Positions 31,502-42,077 of a DNA stretch of 42,947 nt are shown here, one piece after another (position 1 is the stretch's first letter; every line of letters begins with the position of its first letter). Both the position numbers and the translations under genes were made by a program. The DNA is from Gracilaria domingensis (taxonomy: Eukaryota; Rhodophyta; Florideophyceae; Gracilariales; Gracilariaceae). The notes under the pieces were generated by a model. That model was not told the DNA's origin. It saw nothing but the letters and a program-made list of their open reading frames with translations, and made no database searches. The stretch covers positions 1-42,947 of the forward strand of contig VCMS01000387.1 in NCBI GenBank assembly GCA_022539475.1, in the 5' to 3' direction.

Positions 31502-34500
31502 ATGCACAACTGTTGTTTCCCCCGCTGCTCATTCCATACACAGTCCCTCGCCTCTCTCGCCCAGCATCAGAAGCGATGCAGACACAGGACTGACCGAAAC
31601 CCGTTTCTCACCCCAACACCTCATCGAGGATCCCACTTCCCTCCCCGAACCAAGCGCCGCAGACTCAACAACACCGAACCCCCTTCCTTCCACCCCTCTA
31701 ACCGCCCGTCCGATAACGTAGCACTCGCAGACGACGACCCTTATCTCCAGGAACAGCTTGCTCTCTCCCTACGCTCATCTGACGCAGCACAGATACTCAG
31801 CCCGCATCACCAACGCGCCTCCCAGTCCCCTTCCACAGGCTCAGGTAACTCCTTCTCCCCCTCTCCACCCTCACAGAAAGACCACATCCATAACCTCGTC
31901 ACCTACATATCCTCCATCGCCACAAAACTCGGAAAGCGTTCTGCTGACGAGCTCATCAACATTCTCAAGCAATCCACCTTTCCCTCTTCCCTCTTCCAGA
32001 CCTCCATCACTTCCGCTGCCGAATGTCTGAAACTGCACTCCAAAATCTTCGAAGAAACAGTCAGCTCCATTCGGTTCACCTCAACCATCATCCATGACAA
32101 AAACCATAACTTCTCCGCCACCCTCTACCTCAGGGACCCCCTTCAGGTTCTCCTACAGCAACTTCGTCTCGCATCCCACAGCAACTCCTTCTTTCATCCA
32201 GTCAAACAAGCTTCAAGAACAGGAACTACGGCAATCGCACACCCTATGGCTTCGGAACTCGGCCGCCATGTCGTCCCGACTATCAAGAGGCATATCATGC
32301 ATTCTCCGGACCCCGACGTCATCTGGCACGATCCCAGTATCACCGGCACAGACTCGTTCGTCGGCCTCGTTCAACTATATTCAGACAAGTCTTCCACCTC
32401 TTTGAAAAGTTCTTCTGTTAGGTCGTATCCTCTTCACATCACCCTCCTCAATTTCAATGACTCCTTCCGCAGAAAGTGCATCACGCAAAACTACACACTC
32501 GTCAGATACATACCCACATCCTTCACCTCCGACTCGTCCTCCACTGACACAGATTCCTTGGAAGTCGCTCCCTCAACCCCCAGCGTGACCCGCATTGTGC
32601 GCATGCAGCTCGTCCAGGAGTCCCTAGAAACCATCCTCAAACCTCTGTATCATATCGGTATGAAGGGTTTTCCCTTCCGCGACGCCAAAGGAGTCCTTCG
32701 TCAATGCCATCCAGTCATCTCCAACTACAGCGCTGACATCCCCGAAGCCAAGGACATTCTCGCAGTACTTCATGGCACAAAGCCAAGCAAACCCTGCCAC
32801 CGGTGTCTCCTCCCTCGTTCCAAACTCAACCTCTACCAACCTACTCTCACAGAGCGAACCCTCTCACACACTTTGCAAACCAGAAGAAGACATGATGACC
32901 TACTTCTGGAGGCAGATTCTGCTCTCCTCTCCCATAGACAACGGGTTGCAAGGAACCTCAAAGAAGAAGCTGCAGAACTTCTCCACTCCACCTCTCTCTC
33001 TCCATACAAGTCCTTTCTGGAATCTTACCCTCTTCTCAACATCTCTTCACTGCTCACTCCTTATTCAATCTTCTCCTTCGAGCCCCTTCACAACTTTCAC
33101 CTTGGCATCTCTAAACTCATCAAACTCGCCACAATCGAACGCCTGAAGTCCGATTCTCTTCACACTTCCGTGGGCTTCAATGGATCCTCCAGGTCGTTTC
33201 GGTCCATCAGAACATCTATTCTTACTCACGCCAACTCCATCCTAGCTGAAATCGAACGCTCGTTTCCGGCTCCAGGGCTTCATATTGATTTCTCGACATC
33301 TGAAAAGGGTAAGTCTCTCAACGGCTTCTTCACCACTGACGGAATCAGAGGCATGCTAGAAGCAAAGGACCATCGCGCCCTCGACATGGTCTTCCCCTTC
33401 ATCGGTGCATTCTTCGACCGTTGCTGCGGTGAAGTGTCTCCCGCCCCAATAACCACCATTTTCACCTCTTACGTCGATCTCGTCAATAACGTTCTTCACT
33501 ACCACACTGCCCCAGAATGGACTGATGATCGCTTACGCTCTTTGGAGACTCTCATCAAGAACTTCAAGACTCAAACTGTCTCAGTTTTGGGTCCATACCA
33601 GGCCTCCAACTTTCGTACTCTCAAATTCCATCTCCTGGATCACATCATTCCAGACATCCGTCGATACGGAGGCCTCCATTTCGGTGATGCAGGTGTGTAC
33701 GAGCACGCGCATCTCCTGTTCAAGAACCACTACCGCCGTACCTCTCGCAGAAGATCAACTGCGCATAAGGAAACAGTGGACTCAATCCAAGAGTCGCAGG
33801 ATTTCTTACACTCCATCTCGGTAAGGAAACACTTCTCTATGTCTACCAACTCGGCCAGTCGTTTGTCGCAGCGGTGTCCCTCCATGGTTCGTGATGGTAG
33901 TTCATTCTCCCTCTTCGACATCATCACGGCCGACAAGTATCTACGGTCCCATCCAAACGTCCCGTCATCTGCTCTCACAGATTTGTTCTCCAAAACTACA
34001 TTGCAGTTCATCAACTAAATCTCTCGCGACGCCCTCTCTTCCTTCCGTACCCTAAGCTTAGAAACTCTTCAACCGTTGGACAACCCCCATGACATCAAAA
34101 TCACCGTCGTTAACTCCGCTTACATTGTTTCTGGATTCTGCCCCTCGCTGGATGACTACGATCGTCACTTTCAATGCATTAGACTGCGAGAGCCGGAGGT
34201 CTCTTTGTGTGAACGTATTTTTGCAACCACTTCTTTCGGCCCTCCCAAGTCCCCAAAATTCTCTACCGTCCTGGTTAATGGAACTCCTCCTCCCGGTTGT
34301 GACTTCCGGACCGCATGGGGCAAAGTCTTTGCTTTGGTTCGCTTTAGCAGATGTAACCAAAGCAATTCCGATTCTGAATTTGCCTTTGTTCGCTTCTTCG
34401 AGGTAACGGAGCCGTTGGATAACATTGACGAATCCTTGAACTGCATTTCCCTCCGCTGGGCCACGGATGACGAGGAAGATCACACATTGCAAACCTCCAA

Positions 34501-34717
34501 TTCTCTAAAACGGTCAACAACTGCATCTGTATCCCCATGGTTCGGTCTCGTCCCATTCTCTTCGATCAAAGGCTCGGTACACATCCTCCGACAAAACTAT
34601 CCCGCACGCCCCTTTTTCCCTTCATTGCACTGGAAGTTCCACCGATTCTACATTAACAGATTCTATCGCAATCCCCGAGCTCGTTTACACTACCTTCCAA
34701 TCACCAAACTTTCGTAA
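31502..34717 (+). pseudogene. Plavaka-like (CACTA-related) transposase with one in-frame stop
   Basis: It starts at ATG 31502 with a zinc-finger-like motif (CCFPRCSF...QHQKRC), followed by a Pro/Ser-rich linker. The catalytic core begins near residue 255. VGLVQLYSDKSSTSLKSSSV carries the first acidic residue (D295), and YPLHITLLNF and the SADIPEAKDIL region follow. A CHRC pair (432-435) and the FEPLHNFHLGISKL block (about 526-539) come next. The layout parallels tnp2/Plavaka proteins. TAA at 34016-34018 ends the 838-residue part. The same frame then stays open for about 232 codons to 34717, ending in a domain with WFGLVPFSSIKGSVHIL and FYINRFYRN, a C-terminal block seen in such transposases. 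One nonsense codon therefore splits a protein of about 1070 residues. Its last stop is 16 bp from the end of the convergent coiled-coil gene. Confidence 0.8.
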
Positions 34718-34733
34718 CGTAAACCATAATGCA

Positions 34734-37286
34734 TTAGTGACGTTCTATCCAATTCTCCTCATGTAATCCTTCTTGCACAGACCTTTCCCTCACATCCCTC
34801 TCTGCAGTTATGTCGTAGAACATACGGTCTCCCCGACTGCAGCATCCAACATAGCAATCCAGTACAGCTCCGAGCTTCTCAGAGATCTCTCCCATAAACA
34901 CATCTTCTCGGACAGCAAGGTACATTTTCCTTTTCGACGGAATCCAGTAAACCGCAGTGCCCACCCGGTCATCATTTCCATGCCGCGCATCTTCAGCATT
35001 CGATGGGCCATTTATGAACTCTGTTGGATAACTCTGCTGCATGCGGACCCTCACGGTCTTCAGTATACTCTCAAGTGCCAGTGGTAGATATTTCCCGAAC
35101 AAGTTGGAGAACAACACTTGTCTCTTACCACCTCTCCCTCGTTCAGACTCTGTCGCGCGAACAACGGACGCTATCCAGGCATCAAGACGTGCCAGATGCA
35201 TAATTGTTCCATCCACTGGATCCCTCTCTTCGGTATTCCTCGAACTTGTTTGTAAAACGTCGTAGCCCATGAACTCACGCAGCACCTCCAAGCTCAGGCT
35301 GTTCCGAAAAAGCAAGTCACATGGTTCATCTTCGGTTGCATGATATGGGTTAAAGCCCGAGAAACATATATCTTCTACCTTCTGAGTTCTCCACGACGAC
35401 AGAATCTCACATCCATTTGCATCTTCGAGTAGAAGTTTTTCACGTACCTCTCTGGTTTGTATTTCATACTTGTTCTGCTCCCTTTCATCATTTTTTATCG
35501 GGGTCCTTACAAGCATGTCGTAACCTAGTCCCATCAATAACTTCTCCTTCGCATGGCGTTTTCGAACACCTATTGCATCACTTAAAGCCTGTTTCAACCT
35601 TCTGCGCAAACAAATTTCGTGCGTTAACTGTTTCACACAGTCATCTTCCATTTTCATTCCTCGGATAGATTCCCAACGTGGCTTCATTACCTCCGTCTCC
35701 ACAATTTGCATCAAAAAATGGTCGCCTCCACGACGTACGGATGGCGTGTACGCCCTCATCTCCATGGCAAGATCCATTGGGCACCGTGGCACTATCTCCT
35801 TCCCATCAACAACCAGCACACTGTCGTCTTTCTCAGGTCCAACTGTCTCACTTCGGTTGCCCCAGTTCCTTGCCGGTATACTCATCTCGAAGCATAGCTC
35901 TCTTGTCTCGTCTTTGGCGTATTGAAGTATGGAGTCATAGATGGTCTTCGCAACACCAACAAACTCGTCGTTCACGTCAATGTTGTACCGCTTCCTGCTC
36001 TTGTTACTGTCACGTTCGTTCCTTTTCCCTCCACGTCTGAGAGCCTCTCTCAAAGAGTGTATGAGAACCTCTTGTTCTCTGACCTTAACCTCCAGTTGCT
36101 CTATGTTCTTCTGAGCAAGTCGTATGCTCATTTTCAGACTTTGCTTGTCCTCTATTGTACGATACAGATCTCCCTTCAGTTTCCCGATCTTTTCCAAAAG
36201 CTCGTATCGCGGAGTAAGGGATTCATCTTCATCTTCTTCCATTGCACCATGCAGGGAAAAGCTCCGTGACAAAGCACCACGATCAACATCTTTATCGTTC
36301 CATACTTCTCTACGGGCGTTTGCTATGACAGGTTGCCGATCGTTCTCCACCCGTCTATTCTCATTTCCATGGTCCGTCCTTCTTCTGACCTGATTGAACC
36401 TGTTTCTCTGTGACTCACCTGTGACTGGTGTCGGTTGTATCTCGTCTTCGTCTTCGTCTTCCTTGTGTCTGGACCCAATATGAGGGACGGAATCATGCTT
36501 GCCTTCGATGGGAGCCATATGCGTTGCATTTCCGGCGTCCACGTTGTCGTTCGCCTCCACGTTATCCTTGTCCTCGACGTCACTTGGGATATCTACTGCG
36601 TCCGTGGACTCCCGCTCCTTTCTTCCACTGCCTTTCTTGGCACGAGAGATACCCTCATTCATTTTCTCGTTCCTCTTCACTTTTCTCGAATCATAACTGT
36701 TACGTTCTGTTCCGGCAGCGCTTCTGGGTATCTCCCTATCCCCAGGTTCGGCTCTAGGTTCGGCTCTCACGATGGCGCAATCCACGGTTTCCATCTCCGC
36801 ACTGTCATCCGCTGTTCTCACCTTGTCGAAACAATCATCGATACGAGGACCTTCTGTTCCTCCACTGCCTCTTGTCCTCCTTACATTCTGACGTACAGCC
36901 GTTCTTCTCTTATTTCCTTTCATCGCTTTGATATCTACATGTCCATCATCACTGACCCTTGGCTCTTCCATTGCAGCCATGTGGCGTGTAACAGGCCCAC
37001 GCATTGCACTATCCTTGGCTTGAACGGTTTCACTTACTGTGCGTTCCGTAGTGCATGTGGAAGCTCCTGACCTCCTTCTCGGTTTTACTTCCGATACTGT
37101 AGATGAAGATTTTGGTTTGCGAAGTCCAGCACGAGGTGCTCGGCCTCGGCTACCTCTCCCATTAGTAGCACTACTTCGTGAGACGACCGCGCTCCTGCGT
37201 TTGGCCACCCCAGTATCCCAGCGCTCCGGCGGTACCGATGCCTTTCGCGGTTTACCACCTGCATGCTCCGCACGTTGAGGAGTCAT
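34734..37286 (-). CDS. Large basic coiled-coil protein, possible transposon passenger
   Basis: The frame is open from 37580. ATG 37286 (MTPQRAEHAGGKPRKAS) is the likely start, because upstream residues look like translated leader. It gives 850 residues without lesions. The N-terminal 400 are disordered, Arg/Lys/Ser/Asp-rich, with several nuclear-localisation-type clusters and an acidic run (HKEDEDEDEI). A coiled coil follows (LLEKIGKLKGDLYRTIEDKQ to EQEVLIHSLREALRR). The C-terminal 380 or so look globular (for example RCPMDLAMEMRAYTPSVRRGG and RVGTAVYWIPSKRKMYLAV). I recognise no family. It is tail to tail with the transposase and upstream of the MTase-SET gene on the same strand, so it could be an element-encoded nuclear partner. 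A host gene is equally possible. Confidence 0.6.
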   Translation of the reverse strand: MTPQRAEHAGGKPRKASVPPERWDTGVAKRRSAVVSRSSATNGRGSRGRAPRAGLRKPKSSSTVSEVKPRRRSGASTCTTERTVSETVQAKDSAMRGPVTRHMAAMEEPRVSDDGHVDIKAMKGNKRRTAVRQNVRRTRGSGGTEGPRIDDCFDKVRTADDSAEMETVDCAIVRAEPRAEPGDREIPRSAAGTERNSYDSRKVKRNEKMNEGISRAKKGSGRKERESTDAVDIPSDVEDKDNVEANDNVDAGNATHMAPIEGKHDSVPHIGSRHKEDEDEDEIQPTPVTGESQRNRFNQVRRRTDHGNENRRVENDRQPVIANARREVWNDKDVDRGALSRSFSLHGAMEEDEDESLTPRYELLEKIGKLKGDLYRTIEDKQSLKMSIRLAQKNIEQLEVKVREQEVLIHSLREALRRGGKRNERDSNKSRKRYNIDVNDEFVGVAKTIYDSILQYAKDETRELCFEMSIPARNWGNRSETVGPEKDDSVLVVDGKEIVPRCPMDLAMEMRAYTPSVRRGGDHFLMQIVETEVMKPRWESIRGMKMEDDCVKQLTHEICLRRRLKQALSDAIGVRKRHAKEKLLMGLGYDMLVRTPIKNDEREQNKYEIQTREVREKLLLEDANGCEILSSWRTQKVEDICFSGFNPYHATEDEPCDLLFRNSLSLEVLREFMGYDVLQTSSRNTEERDPVDGTIMHLARLDAWIASVVRATESERGRGGKRQVLFSNLFGKYLPLALESILKTVRVRMQQSYPTEFINGPSNAEDARHGNDDRVGTAVYWIPSKRKMYLAVREDVFMGEISEKLGAVLDCYVGCCSRGDRMFYDITAERDVRERSVQEGLHEENWIERH

Positions 37287-37750
37287 CCGAGATCCTTCGG
37301 CCTTCGTGCGCGGTAGTATTACGGAACAGATATAGAAACGTGAACGATACTGAAGGTATATGATTGAGAGTGATATGTGAGGGTCACGTACTCGGTGTGC
37401 AGGACTGATATGTGAAGGGGAGGGGAATTTAACCTCGTACTGCATATATGGAGAAAAGCATTCTGCAGCATTTGTGGCGGATCGGCATTCAATTTTTGGA
37501 CCTTTCCCCGGTCCATATTCCGGACTTGCTCCGATTTTCCCGGATGTTGCGCCCTGCATATACAAGTACGGCACTTTCAACGATCTTTCATACCACTATA
37601 TGCATCAATATGTTACACAGTACAGCTTGAGTGTACATATGAGTAGTATTTCTGCAATCATGGCAGAAGTGTTCAATACAATTTACTTCAACAAAAAGCT
37701 TTTCTCACTACATTGAGCCCATACGAAGTTCAAGGACATTGTCTGAGAAC
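37287..37750. other. Spacer between the coiled-coil gene and the MTase-SET gene
   Basis: Probably the promoter of the coiled-coil gene and the 3' flank of the MTase-SET gene. No ORF is supported. Confidence 0.4.
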
Positions 37751-40700
37751 CTAGGTTAACCTTTCCCAAGGATATGTGGGTCCATAGTCAACGTAAATTT
37801 CGTCGTGTTCCTTAATGTCCCTTGAGGCCGTGACTACGAGGAGTCTGTAGTTCTCCAAAAGCCCCAAAGTTGTAGCCTGATACTCTGTGGGCTGGCGAAT
37901 GAATACATTTGGTTTGCGTGCCAGGTTAGAATCCATTTCTTCCAATTCCTTGTCCTCATCACCTTCACGATATGACGCGTCATTGATATAGCCCGCTACA
38001 CAGAAAGGAGCAGGAACTATCCAGGCATGACCAGTGTTGACTTCAGTATCATAATGCGGGAGAGTGTTGTACATTTGCCCCTTCACCCTCACTTGCATGC
38101 AATACTTCCTGAACCGAGATGCAGTGGCCCCCAGCATTCCGTCTCCATACTTCAAATGTGTGGTATTGTGTCGGCTTAGATCATGATACACCAAGGTCCC
38201 ATAAAAGTATCCAATAACCTCCCCTTCGGAAAACGCCCTACTCGTAAATACTCCATTTCCACTTGCTGCATGTTTGATATTCGACTTCTTCACATAGAGC
38301 CATAGCGATGTCGCCTCGACAGAGAGTAAAGTGTGACTGTCCAACGTAGTCATCTTCCCTTGTAAGGCAAGTGGCCACTCATGGAACGGTTTCTCTTTGT
38401 ACGTAGTGATAAGACCAGGTTCATTCCAATAGGTGGATAGGTACGACATGATATGGAATGGGAAAGATTGGTACGATGGGAATCCCTTGGGTGCATTCCA
38501 TATAGTCGAAGTCTTTCGTTTCCGTTCAGGAAATTTGGCATCCACCACATAAGACGCTTGAACTACCTCATTCGTAACCGGTTCTTTCATCTTCAATTCA
38601 TTGCGCCACACCTTTCTTGCGTAATGCACAATAGCATTGTGCTTGGCATGAGAGAAACACTGCTCATCTTGCTCACATCAAATGAAACGCCGAGGCCCTC
38701 AATATCCATACATGCCAGCGCGCACGAGAACGTCCCGGAGTAGAGATCAACCACAACATCCCCGGGATTCGAGAACCTCGCTATCAGCTCCATCAGTAGT
38801 TGCCTCGACTTTTGTTCTGGACGAGCCTTCGCGGTTCGAATTCTTCTACCACTCTTCACTCTCCATCGGAGACTCTCCCCAGGCGTAAGATTTGGAACCT
38901 TGTCAATGATAGAATAGTGCCCAGGATAGCGAGCTGAAACGTAGTTGAAGTTCTGATAGTTCACCATTACCTTCTGTTCCGCGTACGGGTTTCCATTCCT
39001 CACGCCATGCACGGCGTACTCCGTCGCCCCAAACAGGCGAGTAGTATTACGCGCAGGGTTCTTCAAGGGGTTCGAACGAGAACGAATGAAGTTCATGGGC
39101 GTCGAATCCACTAAGAATGATGCGGTTTTCTTTCCGCTTGAGTCCTCCGACTTGTGCTCTCGCGAAATCTCTTCCCAGTCTCCAAACTGGTCGATACTGC
39201 CGAACAAAACAAATGTCCTCCTGGTCGAAGCATGGATGCCATGATGTCCGCAGTATTTTCCATATCATCGTCAGCCAATTCGTCGTACTCGCTGTCGCGG
39301 ATGCCATATGGTGGGTCTGTGAGCACGAACTGAACGTTGCCTTCCAAAGATGTATCCGATGGGAAGATAGTACCATGGGCCTCCACCAGTTCGTCATATC
39401 CGACACAATGCATTGAGAATTGCTTCTCCATGCTTCTTCGCACCACATCTAGAGCATTTAACGTGCGCGTGTCATCAAAGTCATGAGGGGGGAGAACCCC
39501 ATCTGGAACGTTATCTTTCGCCCCAACAGAGGCACCAGGTGTATCACCTTCTTCATTGTCGCTATCGAGGATGACGATGACATCGGAGTTAACTGAGCTT
39601 TTCCCTGCGGCGTTCCTCTTGGAGGAGCTCGGAATCTGTATCGAGTCCTCAACCTTAACCGTGACGGTATTACTTCCTCCATCCTGCCCTGAAGGAGCGG
39701 CCCTAGGGATAAGTCGAGATGGTTGAAGGTTATGTACAGACATCGCTTGACGAATAGAAGACACGTACTCTTTGGAGAATACATTGAAACGGGGTGGTAC
39801 TCGTGCGGGGCGGCTAGGTCTGAAGCTTTCCAACAAATTCCATCTTGACGTTGGGGAATTTTGTATAGGAAGCCATTCAACACAATCTTGCTGAAATCTG
39901 CCAAGAATTCCTTTGCCAACTCCCGTAAGTTGGCGTCGATAGTATCCGGAAGAGTATGAACCCAAGAAACGGTGTCGTTCACATCCAACGTGGGTTTCAG
40001 TTCTTCCCCCAACGTATGAAAAGCTGACTCCGGACTGTACCCAACAGAGCGGGATTCAATGACATGGAACCCAAGCGACTTCTTTTCTACAAGCAGGTAT
40101 GGCAGCAACATCTGCTCACCATCACCAAAGCCTAAGGTTGAGGCAAAGAAATCCCATCCCTTACAAATCGTTTGCACTGCATGTGCCATCCGTCTCCCGT
40201 GCGTCTCATTCGAAGCTATGTAGCCGTCGACGAACTGCACAGCTCTATGGGTTCCCTTCCCGGTCTTTCCTCTCTTCGACGCTGGGAGATTTCTCTCCGA
40301 AGTTATATGCTTCACGAAAGAGAGATAGAGTAACTGCTGAAAACGAGTGGGAGGCCCAATCCTGAACGTAGTTCTCTTCGTCTGCTTACTGCCTGGACCA
40401 TGTCGTTTGAAAAGGTCATTCCAGAAAGCCCGTTCTATGAACGAGTTACCGTTGTCGACATCCTTTTCAAGACTCCAGGTAAACAAATCTCTCACGCGCC
40501 GATCAGAATTCTCGTCGTCTAGATCAGTGATACCCGTATATTTGTAGACCCTGCTCAGAAAACGCACGTCCGGACAGATCTTCGTGACTTCTTTTGCGGA
40601 GTAGTTTTGGAAAGGACCCTTGACCGCAGTGTTGATGAACTCTCGTGCACATGCCAGGTGTTCACGGTTTGATACAGCGTATTCCACAACTTCCGTGTAC

Positions 40701-40914
40701 CCAACTTCACGCGGATTACCAGTACCACTTCTTGAAGCGGCATACGCATCTCGCAACTCAATGAACAACCCCCAACATTTCAAGAAACGCGTTGCCATGC
40801 TGGCTGAATCGAACGACGCGCTAGAGGATGCGCTAGAGAAACCGTGCCGTGGTTCTCATCGGCCAGCACACTCTGCTTAACAGTCCGAGGAGCGCCATTT
40901 CCGGTGGACGCCAT
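37751..40914 (-). pseudogene. DNA N4/N6-methyltransferase plus SET-domain protein, four frameshifts
   Basis: Five successive minus-strand frames read as one protein of about 1050 residues starting at ATG 40914 (MASTGNGAPRTVK). The first 400 or so residues are an unrecognised region (ERAFWNDLFKRHGPGSKQTK, RIGPPTRFQQLLYLSFVKHI), followed by a Ser/Asp-rich linker. An amino-methyltransferase domain comes next: FVLTDPPYGIRDSEYDEL (motif IV, DPPY), LRPGGHLFC, a target-recognition-like stretch, then RPEQKSRQLLMELIARFSNPGD and VVDLYSGTFSCALAC (motif I). Motif IV before motif I is the beta-class order. Last is a SET domain: SGNGVFTSRAFSEGEVIGYF, YINDASYREGDE and RDIKEHDEIYVDYGPTY. Frame changes fall at about 40855-40780, 39965-39840, 39225-39200 and 38680-38630. 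Each equals one missing base. No nonsense codon occurs in the expected frames. This could be a recent pseudogene or sequencing deletions. Confidence 0.75.
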
Positions 40915-41194
40915 GTAAGAACTGAGAATCGGAAAGGACGCGAAGTAAACGAGTATTGTGAAACGGTAGAAGTTTCGGAGATGTTTAAATGGGTGGGAAG
41001 CGTCGGAAACGTCGGGAAGCGTCGGAAACAATGGTGGAGAGCGCAGTTGCGACGGATTACCGAGAACTGAGCGGGTAATGAAATAGAGAGACGAGAGTGG
41101 GATCTAAACACATCAAACCGGTGGGGCACCTCAGTATGTGCAGTGCATTATATGTCTAGTATGTAAAACCAACGTAGAAAACACTGGGTTCGTA
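40915..41194. other. Upstream region of the MTase-SET gene
   Basis: 280 bp, including repeats of GGAAGCGTCGGAAAC-type sequence near 40996-41030. It probably holds the promoter. No ORF is supported. Confidence 0.4.
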
Positions 41195-41224
41195 CATCTT
41201 TGAACATCGCCCGAGCGCGGTGTG

Positions 41225-41300
41225 GGAACCGCGGTTCGCCGAGTTCATAGCCGAGATCATAGCTATGATCTCGGCTATGAACTCGGCGAACCGCGGTTCC
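41225..41300. repeat. Perfect 76 bp palindrome, left copy
   Basis: Two 38 bp halves are exact reverse complements with no spacer. The centre is ATCATAG|CTATGAT, and each half contains the smaller palindrome GAACCGCGGTTC. It would extrude as a cruciform. The next base pair outward is a mismatch. Confidence 0.95.
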
Positions 41301-41403
41301 GGCACGGCGCATCTGACGAAACGCCACGTGTATACCGCCGAAAGGACCCCCCCTGATGACCCCCTGGAGGACCCCTTGCTGGCATTTATGTGGGCAGTGA
41401 CGT

Positions 41404-41542
41404 CGAATAAACGGGAGAGCGATGGAGACGCGGATGACACTTCGGACACATTGTGTAGCAAGCGTGGAAGACGGAGGGGAAGGGCTTGAGGAGGAGAGAC
41501 GATGCGGTGGGAGCGGAGCAGCGCACGGAGGGCGGCGGCCAT
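41404..41542 (-). other. Possible captured gene fragment (N-terminal presequence-like)
   Basis: The unique centre of the inverted-repeat element, read on the minus strand, has ATG at 41542. The codons begin MAALR-like (MAAALRALLRSHRIV) and continue with Pro/Leu/Arg/Ser-rich sequence without acidic residues for 30 or so positions. That is the composition of a mitochondrial targeting peptide. The frame then runs into the arm. It would fit a host exon carried by a Pack-type transposon. Chance is possible because the segment is short. Confidence 0.3.
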
Positions 41543-41721
41543 CGACGGGGCGTCACTTATTCACTGCCCACATAAACTCCAGCAAAACCATCAGGTAGTT
41601 GTGGTGTGGGTGAGAACAGGTGCTTTGGTGCGCATTGTGTAGTAGAAGTGGTCTCCAGGGGGTCCTCAGGGGGGGTCCTTTCGGCGGTATACACGTGGCG
41701 TTTCGTCAGATGCGCCGTGCC

Positions 41722-41797
41722 GGAACCGCGGTTCGCCGAGTTCATAGCCGAGATCATAGCTATGATCTCGGCTATGAACTCGGCGAACCGCGGTTCC
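41722..41797. repeat. Perfect 76 bp palindrome, right copy
   Basis: Identical in sequence to the left copy, inside the opposite arm of the inverted-repeat element. Confidence 0.95.
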
Positions 41798-42077
41798 CAC
41801 ACCGCGCTCGGGCGATGTTCAAAGATGATGAAAGGCGGGGACAGTGGTCAACCAGGACGGAATCAGACATTGATCCAACCATTTATAACCATCAGGAACT
41901 GTACCCACACTGCTCACGTGGGCACTGCAGCCGTTTTGAACGTGAGTGGTTGCGTCCATTGTGCTCACGCGAGAAAAGGCGGAGATTCGAACACGAGCGG
42001 TTGCAACTTCACGGGAGCAAACGTACGATTTGAAGAACACCAGGACTCGTGTATATCACACACACTGGCACCATATA

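Larger units (their letters stand above)
41195..41827. mobile_element. Non-autonomous inverted-repeat element with palindromic arms
   Basis: Terminal inverted repeats begin CATCTTTGAACATCGCCCGA at 41195 and end with its reverse complement at 41827. The left arm runs to about 41403. The right arm (about 41550-41827) is nearly identical over its outer 175 bases and carries some 80 extra inner bases. Each arm holds a perfect 76 bp palindrome. About 145 bp of unique DNA lie in the middle. No transposase is encoded. I see no clear target-site duplication (flanks TTCGTA and ATGAAA). It resembles foldback or MULE-type elements with long TIRs. Confidence 0.85.

Noticed and set aside
38640..38670. Mini-intron (GTGAGC...CAG, 17 nt) explaining one frame change
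   Set aside because: It restores the frame arithmetically but is too short to be spliced, and the other three changes have no matching GT-AG pair.
38830..39080. GGTTCGAA motifs resembling a tRNA T-loop
   Set aside because: They lie inside the methyltransferase coding region and no cloverleaf stems fit around them.
39200..39225. Programmed -1 ribosomal frameshift
   Set aside because: No X XXY YYZ slippery heptamer with a following stem is apparent at the hand-over points, and four such sites in one gene would be unprecedented.
37751..40914. Bacterial restriction-modification system or contamination
   Set aside because: The methyltransferase frame runs into a eukaryotic-type SET domain and is surrounded by eukaryotic transposons. 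No restriction endonuclease is seen.
41220..41489. 89-codon ORF through the palindrome
   Set aside because: The mirrored peptide comes from translating the palindrome in both arms. It is not evidence of a gene.
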